The position numbers were made by a program, and so were the translations under genes. Of a stretch of 23,136 nucleotides of DNA, positions 7,577 through 17,008 are shown in pieces. The notes below the pieces were generated by a model. The model had not been told where the DNA came from, did not search any database, and was given only the letters and a program-made list of their open reading frames with translations. The DNA is from RGIG3009 sp045541495 (GTDB lineage: Bacteria > Bacillota > Clostridia > Oscillospirales > Acutalibacteraceae). The first letter of the stretch is position 1; each line of letters opens with the position of its first letter. The stretch spans positions 1 to 23,136 of the forward strand of contig JAZQJE010000059.1 of NCBI GenBank assembly GCA_045541495.1, given 5' to 3'.

Positions 7577-9971
7577 AGAAAAAAGCTCAACCTGGTTGGA
7601 CTTCGAGCTTAATGCCGATCATGTTGTGACCGGTCACGACAAAAAGCTTCGCGAACATTATCTGCTCCGTCTTGCGCCAAAGCAGATGGACATCCTCGGG
7701 CTTGTCGATCGCCTCGAGGAAATTGCGCGGTTACAAACCCTCTTGGACGGTTGCGAGAAGATCGTCCCGAGCTTCTTTATTTTGGACAAAACCGAGGGTA
7801 TGGGACATATCCGTGAATACCAACAAGGTCTTATGATTGAAAACCCCGCTTACGAATTTATATTTGAAGATCTCCTGCGTCAGATCGACGGTATTGAAGC
7901 GGAAAGCGCAAGTGTAGAACGCGCCTTTTACATGTGCGTATCCGTGCGCGATCGCGGTCAGCTCGATCTGTTCTGTTCACAGCTCAACGACCGTATTCCG
8001 TATTACATTGCAAAAAAGGACGAGTGGATTGTTGTTCTTCGGAATTTCTTGTTACGAGAATATACCACCTTTGGATTGGCAGAGTTTGACGAAGCAATCA
8101 ATCTGGAATATGAAAAGCAGGTTCAATTTCAGCAACAACGCCGCCGTCCAAAGAGTGTAGACTACAAAGCAGTAGCGCGAGAAGAAACACGGCGTATGCT
8201 GTTGCCGATACGCATGGATTTCAATACCCGGTATTGCGAGCAAAATGATTTTCTGCGCAAAACAATCTGTGTGCGAAATTATCCGACCAGTTTTGAAACG
8301 GATTGTGTGTTGCGCCGTATCGCTTGTATGGAAAACACAAGCATGCGCATCCATTTGGAGCCGCTGTCTTCTGCAGAAGTCAGCGCACTTGTCAACGCCC
8401 AATCATCCAACAGCGTAGCTAAATCGCGCGGCGGTAAAGCCGCACAACGTATCGAAGGTGATGCCGAACAAGAGCAGATTAAAAACACCTATCGGGATAT
8501 GATCGAGAGCAACGAAAAAATGTTTTTCGTGACAATCTTGATCGAAATTTATGCAGCGGATGTAAAGCAGTTGAACCTGCGCGCCGAAAAGATCAAGAAT
8601 CTGCTTCTCACCTACGGCATAACCAAAGACGATATGCTATACCAACAGCGCGAGTGCTTTTTGTCCATGTTGCCGTTCGGCGAAAATCACATTTCCCTTT
8701 CGCGCAACATGCCGAGTAGCACCTTTGCCGCCCTTTATCCGTTTACCAGTTCCAAGAAAGTTGACGACCACGGACTGCTCCTGGGACGCACCACGTCGGG
8801 CGGTCCCGTGATATGGGATCCCTACTTGCGAAACGATGATCTGACAAGCGGTAACTTTTTGATCGTCGGAGCGCCGGGCATGGGCAAATCGTATCTGGCG
8901 AAAAAGATCCTTTCACAGCTGATCGCAAAAGGCGTGTCCTGCTTTGTTCTAGATCCCGAGAATGAATACGGCGATCTGTTTCGAGGACTGCAATGCAGTA
9001 ACATTGAATGCGGAATCGGCGGTTATATTATCAATCCCTTTGAAGTGAGAATTATCGCCACCCACGGTGACGATACACCGCATGATGCGGACACCCCCGA
9101 AGCATTTAAGAACGAAGTCGCCTTACGCCAACATCTGTCTTGGCTTCGAGATTTCCTTCCGATCCTTTTGCCGGACATGACCACACGCGAGCTTAATATT
9201 CTGACCGTCATTATCCAGGAACACTATCGGCAATACGGGATTGATGATCGTTTCGATCCCAGTACCGCAAAGCCAACCGATTATCCTACCTTCTCAACCC
9301 TTTACGAGTATGTCAATCAACTCTATAACCGCTTTGATGCCAATACTTACCCCGAGTTCAATCGTGAAGATCTGCAGAACATTCTTTTACAACTACGGGA
9401 CGTCTACGATGGTAGCGGCGCCCCCATTTTCAACGGACACACCAACGTCCCCAACGCCGACGTCATTAACTTCCAATTACAGACACTTCTGAATGGATCC
9501 GCACAGCGTATGGCATCGGTCATGTTTAATATTATGACCTGGGTTATGACAAAGCTGATCGGAAATCCCAAGCAACAACAAGCATTCATCGCTGATGAAG
9601 CCTATCTTATGATTGATCGACAATTCCCTGTGCTGATGAAATGGATGCGAAACTACATGAAGCGTGACCGTAAATATGAAGGTATTTGCGGATTGCTTAC
9701 TCAAAACCTCGGTGATCTTAACGATCCCGAAATCATGCACGTATCAGCATCCCTTTTACAGCTCCCGCCGCATAAGTTCATTTTCAACCTCGGCGACGTG
9801 GATCCTTCCATCATTAAAACCTTGTTGGATCTTGAAGATCACGAGATTAAGATCATCGCCCGAAGCCGAAAGCGACAATGCTTACTCAAATGCGGTCACG
9901 GGAAATACCACATGGAAGTCGGCGCTCTGCCTTACGAAAAAGCATTATTCGGATCTGCGGGCGGTCGGTAA
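7554..9971 (+). CDS. VirB4/TraE-family conjugation ATPase
   Basis: 805 aa, the usual length for VirB4. Walker A is GAPGMGKS with K445. Walker B is AFIADEAYLMID with D681 and E682. Between them lie the expected landmarks of the AAA-type C-terminal half (FVLDPENEYGDLFRGL, a KRDRKYEGICGLLTQN motif after Walker B). The N-terminal half is the divergent VirB4 scaffold domain. It powers assembly and DNA transfer at the membrane, with the VirB3- and VirB6-like neighbours. Start at ATG 7554 or, 9 nt later, ATG 7563; both follow GAAAGG, with 3 and 12 nt spacing. The TAA stop overlaps palindrome copy 3. Confidence 0.93.
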   Translation: MKTMQLTKEKSSTWLDFELNADHVVTGHDKKLREHYLLRLAPKQMDILGLVDRLEEIARLQTLLDGCEKIVPSFFILDKTEGMGHIREYQQGLMIENPAYEFIFEDLLRQIDGIEAESASVERAFYMCVSVRDRGQLDLFCSQLNDRIPYYIAKKDEWIVVLRNFLLREYTTFGLAEFDEAINLEYEKQVQFQQQRRRPKSVDYKAVAREETRRMLLPIRMDFNTRYCEQNDFLRKTICVRNYPTSFETDCVLRRIACMENTSMRIHLEPLSSAEVSALVNAQSSNSVAKSRGGKAAQRIEGDAEQEQIKNTYRDMIESNEKMFFVTILIEIYAADVKQLNLRAEKIKNLLLTYGITKDDMLYQQRECFLSMLPFGENHISLSRNMPSSTFAALYPFTSSKKVDDHGLLLGRTTSGGPVIWDPYLRNDDLTSGNFLIVGAPGMGKSYLAKKILSQLIAKGVSCFVLDPENEYGDLFRGLQCSNIECGIGGYIINPFEVRIIATHGDDTPHDADTPEAFKNEVALRQHLSWLRDFLPILLPDMTTRELNILTVIIQEHYRQYGIDDRFDPSTAKPTDYPTFSTLYEYVNQLYNRFDANTYPEFNREDLQNILLQLRDVYDGSGAPIFNGHTNVPNADVINFQLQTLLNGSAQRMASVMFNIMTWVMTKLIGNPKQQQAFIADEAYLMIDRQFPVLMKWMRNYMKRDRKYEGICGLLTQNLGDLNDPEIMHVSASLLQLPPHKFIFNLGDVDPSIIKTLLDLEDHEIKIIARSRKRQCLLKCGHGKYHMEVGALPYEKALFGSAGGR

Positions 9972-9994
9972 AAGCGGAAATGATTTCCGCTTTT
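9970..9994 (+). repeat. 25-bp palindromic repeat, copy 3, overlapping the virB4 stop
   Basis: Central G, the reverse-complement orientation of copy 1. Its first two bases belong to the TAA stop of the VirB4 gene. The T run leads straight into TGAAAGGAG, the ribosome binding site of the next gene, an arrangement repeated at copy 6. It is terminator-like, yet inside an operon. Confidence 0.9.
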
Positions 9995-10010
9995 TGAAAG
10001 GAGCAATATC

Positions 10011-11150
10011 ATGTGGGTTAAAATCGTACAGATTGCCGTTCAAGTTATTAACGGTTTGGCAAAGCTCGGAGCGTCTGCCGGCGCGGAAAAACAAGGCTTT
10101 TTTGTGAAGCTCGTGACAGGGATCATCATAGCGAGCGCTATCCTTATCACTCCGTTTGTGCTTATGACTGCCGCCGTCGGATCACCCATCAGTATATTTT
10201 TCTCGACTGCAGAAGAAGACATCGAAAAAAGCAATAGCGAAGTGATTGCCGAAGCTATAACTTCTGTTGGTACCGAATACCAAAAGGCTCTTGAGGATGC
10301 AAAGGATGTGTTTTTTCGCAATCCCGAAATTATTAAGTACGACCTCGGAGAACTGAATAATTGGAAAGAGGTATTGGCAGTCTTTGCGGTTGACGAATTT
10401 AACAGCGACGATCCCGAACCGGTCATGGCGTGGAATGCCGATAAGCAGAAACGTTTGTATGCCATGTTCGAGAAAACACATCCGATCACCCAGGCACTTG
10501 AAACGGTCGACGACGTCCTCACTCTCACCATCTCCGCAAAAAATATGTCTGTCGATGAAATGACCGCCTTATACAGTTTCACCGAAGAAGAAATCTCCAT
10601 GCTCAACGCCCTCTTATCCGAGGACATGAATGAACATTGGGACGATCTGTTGGCAGACGCCGTATTCCCTACATATAACGGCGGCGGTGCAGGAAACGCC
10701 GACATTGTAGCCGTAGCACTTTCTCAAGTCGGCAACGTCGGCGGTCAACCCTACTGGTCGTGGTACGGATACAACGGGTGGGTGAATTGGTGCGCTTGCT
10801 TCGTTTCATGGTGCGGGAATCAATGCGGATATATTGATGCAGGTATATTCCCGAAATTCTCTGCATGCACCAGCGGCGGCGTCAAGTGGTTTAAGGAACA
10901 CGGGCTATGGGTGGAAGGAGCATATTATACCCCCTCTCCAGGCGACGTGATCTTCATCGATTGGAACCACGACGGATCCGCAGAACACGTGGAGCTTGTC
11001 GAACGCGTTGCCGGAACGACCGTATATACCATCGGCGGCAATCGCGGCGGTGGAACAGGCAAGTGCATTCAGTATTCCTTTACCATTGGCAATCCAACAA
11101 TCAAAGGATACGGCACTCCACAATATCCAACTACAAAAACGGAGGAATAA
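10011..11150 (+). CDS. Membrane-anchored CHAP-domain peptidoglycan hydrolase (VirB1 role)
   Basis: 379 aa. One membrane helix at about 33-56 after a short N-terminal amphipathic region; the rest would be extracellular. A helical middle region (about 65-220) precedes a CHAP domain (about 230-370). The probable catalytic Cys is C261 in WCACFVSWC and the His is H326 in AEHVELV; YTIGGNRG follows, where the third active-site residue is expected. CHAP amidases/endopeptidases cut peptide links of peptidoglycan. In Gram-positive conjugation systems a wall hydrolase next to VirB4 opens the wall for the channel. GAAAGGAG lies 7 nt before the ATG and directly follows palindrome copy 3. It ends 4 nt before the next gene. 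Confidence 0.88.
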   Translation: MWVKIVQIAVQVINGLAKLGASAGAEKQGFFVKLVTGIIIASAILITPFVLMTAAVGSPISIFFSTAEEDIEKSNSEVIAEAITSVGTEYQKALEDAKDVFFRNPEIIKYDLGELNNWKEVLAVFAVDEFNSDDPEPVMAWNADKQKRLYAMFEKTHPITQALETVDDVLTLTISAKNMSVDEMTALYSFTEEEISMLNALLSEDMNEHWDDLLADAVFPTYNGGGAGNADIVAVALSQVGNVGGQPYWSWYGYNGWVNWCACFVSWCGNQCGYIDAGIFPKFSACTSGGVKWFKEHGLWVEGAYYTPSPGDVIFIDWNHDGSAEHVELVERVAGTTVYTIGGNRGGGTGKCIQYSFTIGNPTIKGYGTPQYPTTKTEE

Positions 11151-11154
11151 TCTA

Positions 11155-11847
11155 ATGAATGAAATTCATAAACCGATCCGCTTCTTCCCTATAATCGGAA
11201 CGGTCATCATGGCTCTCGGACTGTTTTTTTTCGTGCTTATACTTGCACTCCCGCAAAACTCGGAAATGCCGCTTACCGCTCCCACACCCGCAACCTCAAC
11301 AGTACCCACTACAACTCGGGTAGTAAATGTGACAGACGGTATGGGACAAACCGTGACCGACCCGTTCGGGCAAACGGTTACGACCATCATCACAGAACCA
11401 ACATCCACATCTACCACTATTGATACAACGCCGGTCATTGTCCCCATCCGTTTTTCTTATGATATTCCGATTGAGTTTGATGGATGGACTGTTAAGATCA
11501 ACAACGGGCGTTACGATTCACAGAGTAAAATCCTTTCCTTCTGTATCGAAGAAATGACTACTCGCGTACAAGCCCGCGATATTTCCTACACCATAACGAT
11601 CAACGATTCTGTGCAGGAATATGACACATTACCCCAAATGCCGCCTTCGATTGATGAAATCTACCTGGAACTCGATCACTTAATCAATCGAAGCACTCGC
11701 ATTACTATCCCGAATGTCGAACCCGATTTTTATCACGTGCGGATCGATATGGAAACATATTCTGTTCCCGACGATTCCATAAACGGAGCCGGCTTTTACG
11801 TTTACGATACCGTTTATATCGAAAAGGCACAGCTTGAGTTGCGCTGA
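11155..11847 (+). CDS. Membrane-anchored protein with Thr-rich linker and beta-rich C-terminus, function unknown
   Basis: 230 aa from ATG 11155, preceded by GGAGG at 11141. The frame stays open upstream, but that part overlaps the CHAP gene. A short basic N-terminus precedes one membrane helix (about 13-33). Then comes a Thr/Pro-rich linker (about 40-98) containing a near-repeat (GMGQTVTDPFGQTVT), and a C-terminal ~130 residues with alternating hydrophobic pattern, probably a beta-sandwich exposed outside. I do not recognise a family. Position between the wall hydrolase and the relaxase suggests a structural part of the channel. A VirB8/TcpC-like role is possible (one helix plus outer domain), but no motif supports it. 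The stop TGA directly abuts palindrome copy 4. Confidence 0.7.
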   Translation: MNEIHKPIRFFPIIGTVIMALGLFFFVLILALPQNSEMPLTAPTPATSTVPTTTRVVNVTDGMGQTVTDPFGQTVTTIITEPTSTSTTIDTTPVIVPIRFSYDIPIEFDGWTVKINNGRYDSQSKILSFCIEEMTTRVQARDISYTITINDSVQEYDTLPQMPPSIDEIYLELDHLINRSTRITIPNVEPDFYHVRIDMETYSVPDDSINGAGFYVYDTVYIEKAQLELR

Positions 11848-11872
11848 AAAAGCGGAAATCATTTCCGCTTTT
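11848..11872 (+). repeat. 25-bp palindromic repeat, copy 4
   Basis: Central C. It starts at the base after the TGA stop of the preceding gene and is followed by TCTTTTGTAGGAAGGAG, which contains the relaxase ribosome binding site. The TTCTTTTG after it resembles the flank of copy 2. Confidence 0.9.
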
Positions 11873-11897
11873 TCTTTTGTAGGAAGGAGCGATCATA

Positions 11898-14786
11898 ATG
11901 CAGGGCGCCATTTGGAATGCACGTTACTACGATCCGAAATCGCCTGACTATAAACAAATGACACCTGCGCAAGCGATCGACTATGCCGCTACCCGCGAAG
12001 GTGTGCATGTCATTAACGAAGAAGAAGCACGGTATATGACCTCTCAAAACGCATTTCAGTATATTGCACAGCGCCGTGGTGTCGAACATTTCGGCGATAG
12101 TCATGACGGATTGTTTAATGCGTTTGGAAAAGCAGATCTTCCCGAAGAAATTGCCAGGGCGTCAGCTTCAAATTCGATCATGTGGAAAGGCGTCTTATCG
12201 CTCACAAAAGAAGATGCCGATCGTTTGGGCTACACTAACGCCGAAGCCTGGCGTTCTCTTTTATGCCGGCAATTACCGGCTGTTGCACAGGAACACGGTA
12301 TCTCCCCCGCCAATTTAGTGTGGTGTGCCGCTTTTCATCCGATCGACAAAAATGGGAGCGATCACCATCCCCATGTTCATGTGTATATGTACTCGACTGA
12401 TGAAAGAGAAGGTCGGCGATCGCCGGAGCAAACCAAACGAGCATTTGAGAAAACAAGGAGCCTTTTTACGAACGATATTTTTTCGGAAGATCTGGCACTT
12501 GTAAAAGAAGAACAAACGCTTGCGCGGCAACGATTAAAACAAGCTTTGACTGCCACCAGGTTTGAAGATCGCCCCGACCTACTGGATGATTTTAAGGCGT
12601 TGTCAAAAGCCTTGCCTGCGACCGGTCGTAAAGGATCTTATCAATATCTGCCGCGCGACACCAAGCTCATGGTAGATCAGCTGTTCCAAAAGATCATTAC
12701 GTGCGATGGCGTTAGGCAATCCTTTGACGAATACATTGAAGCACATCGGAAACTGGTAGAAGCATATAATTCAGATCCCGCTGCCATTGAGCAGCGAATG
12801 AATGATTTTCATTCGCGCACTATGCACCCCACCCGAAAAAACGATCGCACCGACTTTCATAACGCCATCATCCGCACGGCACGTTCGATCGGAACTCTTA
12901 CGGTTCCGATCGATCTCCCATTCGAGCCGACCGTTCCCCCAAGTGCAGATTATCTTATAAACCACTCTTGGGATGATCTCTCCTTTGTTCAGAAATGGGA
13001 AATCCAAAAATATGTCGGTGTATCGGCATACCAATCCGTTCGGCGTGCCGCTCAAGATCCGTTTATGCGCAAATGGTTATCGTCCCTTTACGATGAATAC
13101 GGATCCGATCTTTCAAGCATGATGAAGCACGCGCAGAAAGACACGTGGAAATCGATCAACCGTCAGATTCGTACAGCTTTTTCCGAGAATGACGCATTGC
13201 AAGCGGCGGTTAAGGAATGTCGTATTTATCTTGCACCAACAGAACAAACGACGTCTATCAGCGTGGATGGGTTACTGTTACCATCCAATATCAGCGGCGA
13301 TACCGTTGCGGTGGTGGATTCCGAGATTCAGCGCATCCTACACAACGAAAGCGGCGTAACGGATACCACAGCATCTTTTCTTTCCTCAAGGATGTATGAG
13401 CAAGCTGTTCGATTGCGCATCCGTGAATGGTTTGCATCCACGGATGTAAAACCAATATTTGAAGGGTTGGAATCCAAAACGCACGCCGTTCTTCATTTCT
13501 ACAATCGCTCCTCAACGGAAATACAGTCCTCGGCTGACGGCGCCGTCATGGATGCCATGACACGTCTTTCCGAACAGGATCCCGAAATAAAAGAAGAATG
13601 GCGCATGTTGATGTTGCGATGCGCCGTTACCGCTGACACAAAGCTTATGGATGCACTCTCCAACGAAGCATTGTTAAGCGCCTATCGTATCGGCGTCGGC
13701 AAACAGCTCCGAACGTTTTATCAAGAGCTTCACAAGCACAAAGAAACCATTACGGTTTTATCGAAGTCGATCCCTTACAGCCAGAATTTCGATGATCTGA
13801 ATGACGACCAAAAAACAGCGGTGCGTTCCATGCTCCCCAAAGCAAGCTTTGATAAGCGATGCGAGGAACTATTGATCCGTCATGCAATGGACACCATACG
13901 ACAAGAAAGAATCCAAAACCACCTGCAGCTGAACGAAAACGAAAAACAATACTTGCAAAATATTGTTAAACTGCAGGGAGATCACGATGCGCTCGCCGAA
14001 GATCCACAGTTCTGTCGGGAACTCGAACCGGTGATGAAAATTGCAAAATCACGCGCTCCCGAGCTTCAACACGCCGATCCTGTTGCCGTGCGGAAAGCGC
14101 TGTGCAAAATCGGCTATGACGCCAACCGACACGAGCAATTCCAAAAGTGGATTCAATCACCGGCAATTCAAGCCATCTTTGATGATGCGGCAAAGGAAAT
14201 TCGTTTAACCGACCCACAAACACGATTGCCGGAACCGATCGGAAAGCGCCTTGAAGCACACGCTCCCCCCGCTTCTCATTTTGACGAAAAAGGACATGAT
14301 AGATGGGTAAAGGATGCCATCCATCAGATTGAGCGTTCCCGCATGAAGTTGTTGATACAACAGGATCCTCAAGCACGACAGGTCATAGGCTCATTGGCAT
14401 CCGATCGCACCATAAACCGTGCGTGTCGATCGGTGCGATACGATGATCTGCCATCTGCCGTAAAGGATAAAATTGACGTCGCATGCCGTACCATTCAAAA
14501 CGAAGAATTACAAGCGTATGCCGCGGCACACGGCAACGACGCCATGTCACGCCAGTTGTATTATGAAACCAAAGCCCTTGCTCACCAACAGCGACAAATG
14601 CAATACGGTATCACCGGCATTGTAACGGCACTTTTGCGAACAGCCAAGATCGCCGCTCAACAGAATCAGCAAAAACAACCGTCTATGCAACGCTCGCCGA
14701 GAGGAAAGAAAAAGAGCAATAAGCACAAAAAGCATCATTCGCACTCTCAAGAACGTAGCAACGATCAGTCTGTTCAACAGCCATAA
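11898..14786 (+). CDS. Conjugative relaxase of the MobP (MobP3/MobL-like) type
   Basis: 962 aa. The N-terminal ~200 residues carry the relaxase signature: YIAQRRGVEHFGD, the DADRLGY region and the metal-binding histidine cluster HHPHVH (H156-H161) followed by VYMYS. Such enzymes nick one strand at oriT through a tyrosine and lead it into the recipient. The nearby YY at about residues 10-11 (NARYYDP) is a possible catalytic site, but I cannot assign it firmly. The remaining ~750 residues are mostly helical and charged, with no helicase or primase motif that I see. They end in a Lys/His/Ser-rich tail (KKKSNKHKKHHSHS). AGGAAGGAG lies 8 nt upstream of the ATG. The stop TAA is the first part of palindrome copy 5. 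Confidence 0.85.
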   Translation: MQGAIWNARYYDPKSPDYKQMTPAQAIDYAATREGVHVINEEEARYMTSQNAFQYIAQRRGVEHFGDSHDGLFNAFGKADLPEEIARASASNSIMWKGVLSLTKEDADRLGYTNAEAWRSLLCRQLPAVAQEHGISPANLVWCAAFHPIDKNGSDHHPHVHVYMYSTDEREGRRSPEQTKRAFEKTRSLFTNDIFSEDLALVKEEQTLARQRLKQALTATRFEDRPDLLDDFKALSKALPATGRKGSYQYLPRDTKLMVDQLFQKIITCDGVRQSFDEYIEAHRKLVEAYNSDPAAIEQRMNDFHSRTMHPTRKNDRTDFHNAIIRTARSIGTLTVPIDLPFEPTVPPSADYLINHSWDDLSFVQKWEIQKYVGVSAYQSVRRAAQDPFMRKWLSSLYDEYGSDLSSMMKHAQKDTWKSINRQIRTAFSENDALQAAVKECRIYLAPTEQTTSISVDGLLLPSNISGDTVAVVDSEIQRILHNESGVTDTTASFLSSRMYEQAVRLRIREWFASTDVKPIFEGLESKTHAVLHFYNRSSTEIQSSADGAVMDAMTRLSEQDPEIKEEWRMLMLRCAVTADTKLMDALSNEALLSAYRIGVGKQLRTFYQELHKHKETITVLSKSIPYSQNFDDLNDDQKTAVRSMLPKASFDKRCEELLIRHAMDTIRQERIQNHLQLNENEKQYLQNIVKLQGDHDALAEDPQFCRELEPVMKIAKSRAPELQHADPVAVRKALCKIGYDANRHEQFQKWIQSPAIQAIFDDAAKEIRLTDPQTRLPEPIGKRLEAHAPPASHFDEKGHDRWVKDAIHQIERSRMKLLIQQDPQARQVIGSLASDRTINRACRSVRYDDLPSAVKDKIDVACRTIQNEELQAYAAAHGNDAMSRQLYYETKALAHQQRQMQYGITGIVTALLRTAKIAAQQNQQKQPSMQRSPRGKKKSNKHKKHHSHSQERSNDQSVQQP

Positions 14787-14809
14787 AAGCGGAAATGATT
14801 TCCGCTTTT
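14785..14809 (+). repeat. 25-bp palindromic repeat, copy 5, overlapping the relaxase stop
   Basis: Central G. The perfect arms extend to 16 bp (CCATAAAAGCGGAAAT) over 14781-14813, so the bases of the gene's last codons are matched on the far side. The relaxase TAA lies within it. Confidence 0.9.
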
Positions 14810-14846
14810 ATGGTTTATAACACAATACAAAAAAGGAGTACCTGCT

Positions 14847-15086
14847 ATGAAAGAGAAAACGTATGCTATCATCATCGCCTACCACCAAGGACAAGCCATT
14901 GCAATGGATGATAACGGGGATGTCTTTGCCTACTCTATCCCCGAGGAGTTCGTTGTCGTCGGCGAAGCGATGGAAGTCAGCGAAAGCGATCGTATTGATA
15001 CCTTATCCCCGTTTGAACAATCCGAAATCCGCGAGGTAATCAATGCTATTCCTCAAGACGTACTTGAGGATCTTTTGGAGGGTTGA
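14847..15086 (+). CDS. Small acidic protein of unknown function
   Basis: 79 aa. AAAAGGAG is 8 nt upstream of the ATG. The first ~40 residues alternate hydrophobic and polar (KTYAIIIAYHQGQAIAMDDN), which suggests a small beta-sheet. The C-terminal half is acidic and helical (SPFEQSEIREVINAIPQDVLEDLLEG). No family recognised. It ends 2 nt before the ATG of the ArdC-like gene, whose ribosome binding site lies in its last codons. It is therefore probably co-translated with that protein and could be an accessory or regulator of it. The acidity would also fit a DNA-mimic role, but that is speculation. Confidence 0.7.
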   Translation: MKEKTYAIIIAYHQGQAIAMDDNGDVFAYSIPEEFVVVGEAMEVSESDRIDTLSPFEQSEIREVINAIPQDVLEDLLEG

Positions 15087-15088
15087 AC

Positions 15089-17008
15089 ATGAATGATACT
15101 CCGATGGAGCGTGGCGAATATCGGCGCCAACAGCAACAAGAAGCCGAGGCTCGCATAACCAAGCTTGCCAACTCTTGGAATACGGATCCTACACAAATAT
15201 CTGACTACCTTCGTTTTTCGGCACAGTTTCGTACCTACTCTGAACGCAACCGCATGCTGATGTATGCGCAAAATCCAAACACCACATTTGCGGCGTCATA
15301 TAAAGACTATCAAAAAATGGGCTACCACATCCGCAAAGGTGAACACGGGATGAAGATCCTTGCGCCGGCGCCGAAAACGTATTTTCGGTTGACACCGCAA
15401 CATCCATGGGTATCCATTCGCGCCGCAAGCGATCTGCAAAAACAGCAGATTGCGATCGGTATGCTTGAGAGCCGACAAGAAATGCACTTTGCGATCGGCA
15501 CCGTTTTTGATATTACGCAAACCACCTGTCCTCTTGAAGACTATCCGAAGCTCCTTGGACTCGGCTATAAAAGCGAACAACACGCCGCAATGTATAAGAC
15601 GGTCTGCGAGTATTGCGACAGCATCGGCATGCCGGTCAGCGAATCCGCTCAAGGGTTAGTCACGCGAGGATTGTATAACACAATCGACCATCATATCGAA
15701 ATAAACGATCTTCTCGGTGACTCACAAAAGCTGTCAACCGTCTTCCATGAAATGTCCCATGGTATCATGGAACACGGCGTAGATGCATCCGTCAGTACGG
15801 CGCAGGTGGAGTTTGAAGCGGATGCCCTTGCTATCATGCTTGAGGACAAGTTCGGCATTCCGATCACCGATGCCAGGCAACAGCATTTAGCAGAACATTT
15901 CAAAGCCTACCGAGAACGGTTAGAAGCTGACGGCGCTGTCTTTTCGCCCGAAAAGGTGTTCGCCAAAGTACATGAACGTTTTGATGAACACAGCGTCGCA
16001 ATGGAATCCTTTTTCGCCGAGCGCGGAATAACTCCCGAACATAACCCCTTTGTTCAAATCCAAGAAGAAGCGCTGAAAGCTGACATTGAGTCGCCCATCG
16101 GCGCCGATGTAACCGCCGTAAAGCTTACGCAGGAAGAATTGGATCGCATGGCAAGCAATCCTGTTCGATTGGAGAACGTCAATGTATCCTATCTCAAGAT
16201 CCCCGAAAACCTGCAGGGTGAATTTGTGAATTGCACATTTCACCATTGCGATTTTTCAGACGCCAGGATCTCCGCGACCTTTGAACGCTGTTCCATCGAA
16301 GAACCGATTACCACCGCCGCCGTATTTGAACAGGCATCCTTTCGAGAAAGCACAATCACTCACGCCCATATTTACGACGCCGACTTTAGAGATGCGGTAT
16401 TTGAACAATGCAAATGGGAGCAGGTGATTGTCAAAAACACGCAATTCGATCAGCTCACATTTCAGAATTGTTCGATGGATGCCGTTCGCGTGGATGAAAG
16501 CACCATTGTACACAGCGCCACCGGCTTGGATACCATTCGTGCCACAAACGCGCCCGAGCTTCGTAGCGCTTTTGAAGGGGACGGCATCATCATTGGCGAA
16601 CGCCTCACTTCCCCATCGGTCGATCGTGTAGAAGAAAGCGCCAAGTGGTTATGCAAGAAGAACGATCTTCCGTATGCCAATGATCTTAAGGAAAATGTGT
16701 ATGCGCTGTCTGAACGGATGGTCAGAGCATCTTCTCCGAAAGCTACTGCCGACATCGTTCACGCCGAAGCTTCGGGTATTACGTATGCTACCCTTGAAAA
16801 AATGGGCATCCGCACAACGGCGCCGAACTTAAAACACCTTTCCTTTGCCCGACGTCAACTTGTATTAAAGCATATCGCAAAAGGCTCGGATATTCTCTGC
16901 CAACAATTAACAGGTAATATGCCCCAAGAGCCATCCCACACGCATAATCAGCAACAGCAGGTGCAACGCGCCCAAGCAAAGATGCCGCCTAAATCCATGA
17001 ATCCCTAA
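15089..17008 (+). CDS. ArdC-like antirestriction protein: ssDNA-binding and zincin domains with a pentapeptide-like C-terminal region
   Basis: 639 aa from ATG 15089, chosen because GGAGGG (15077-15082) gives 6 nt spacing; TTG 15083 is less likely. Residues about 15-150 match the ArdC N-terminal ssDNA-binding domain (FRTYSERNRMLMYAQNP, YKDYQKMGYHIRKGEHGMKI). Residues about 170-290 form a zinc metalloprotease with HEMSHG (H220, E221, H224) and downstream E241/E243 in VEFEADA. ArdC-type proteins protect incoming DNA from restriction after conjugation. Residues about 365-475 have a pentapeptide-like rhythm (FVNCTFHHCDFSDARI, FRDAVFEQCKW, FDQLTFQNCSM), expected to fold as a right-handed beta-helix. 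I do not know this as a standard ArdC architecture. A Gln-rich tail ends at the TAA that overlaps copy 6. Confidence 0.8.
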   Translation: MNDTPMERGEYRRQQQQEAEARITKLANSWNTDPTQISDYLRFSAQFRTYSERNRMLMYAQNPNTTFAASYKDYQKMGYHIRKGEHGMKILAPAPKTYFRLTPQHPWVSIRAASDLQKQQIAIGMLESRQEMHFAIGTVFDITQTTCPLEDYPKLLGLGYKSEQHAAMYKTVCEYCDSIGMPVSESAQGLVTRGLYNTIDHHIEINDLLGDSQKLSTVFHEMSHGIMEHGVDASVSTAQVEFEADALAIMLEDKFGIPITDARQQHLAEHFKAYRERLEADGAVFSPEKVFAKVHERFDEHSVAMESFFAERGITPEHNPFVQIQEEALKADIESPIGADVTAVKLTQEELDRMASNPVRLENVNVSYLKIPENLQGEFVNCTFHHCDFSDARISATFERCSIEEPITTAAVFEQASFRESTITHAHIYDADFRDAVFEQCKWEQVIVKNTQFDQLTFQNCSMDAVRVDESTIVHSATGLDTIRATNAPELRSAFEGDGIIIGERLTSPSVDRVEESAKWLCKKNDLPYANDLKENVYALSERMVRASSPKATADIVHAEASGITYATLEKMGIRTTAPNLKHLSFARRQLVLKHIAKGSDILCQQLTGNMPQEPSHTHNQQQQVQRAQAKMPPKSMNP

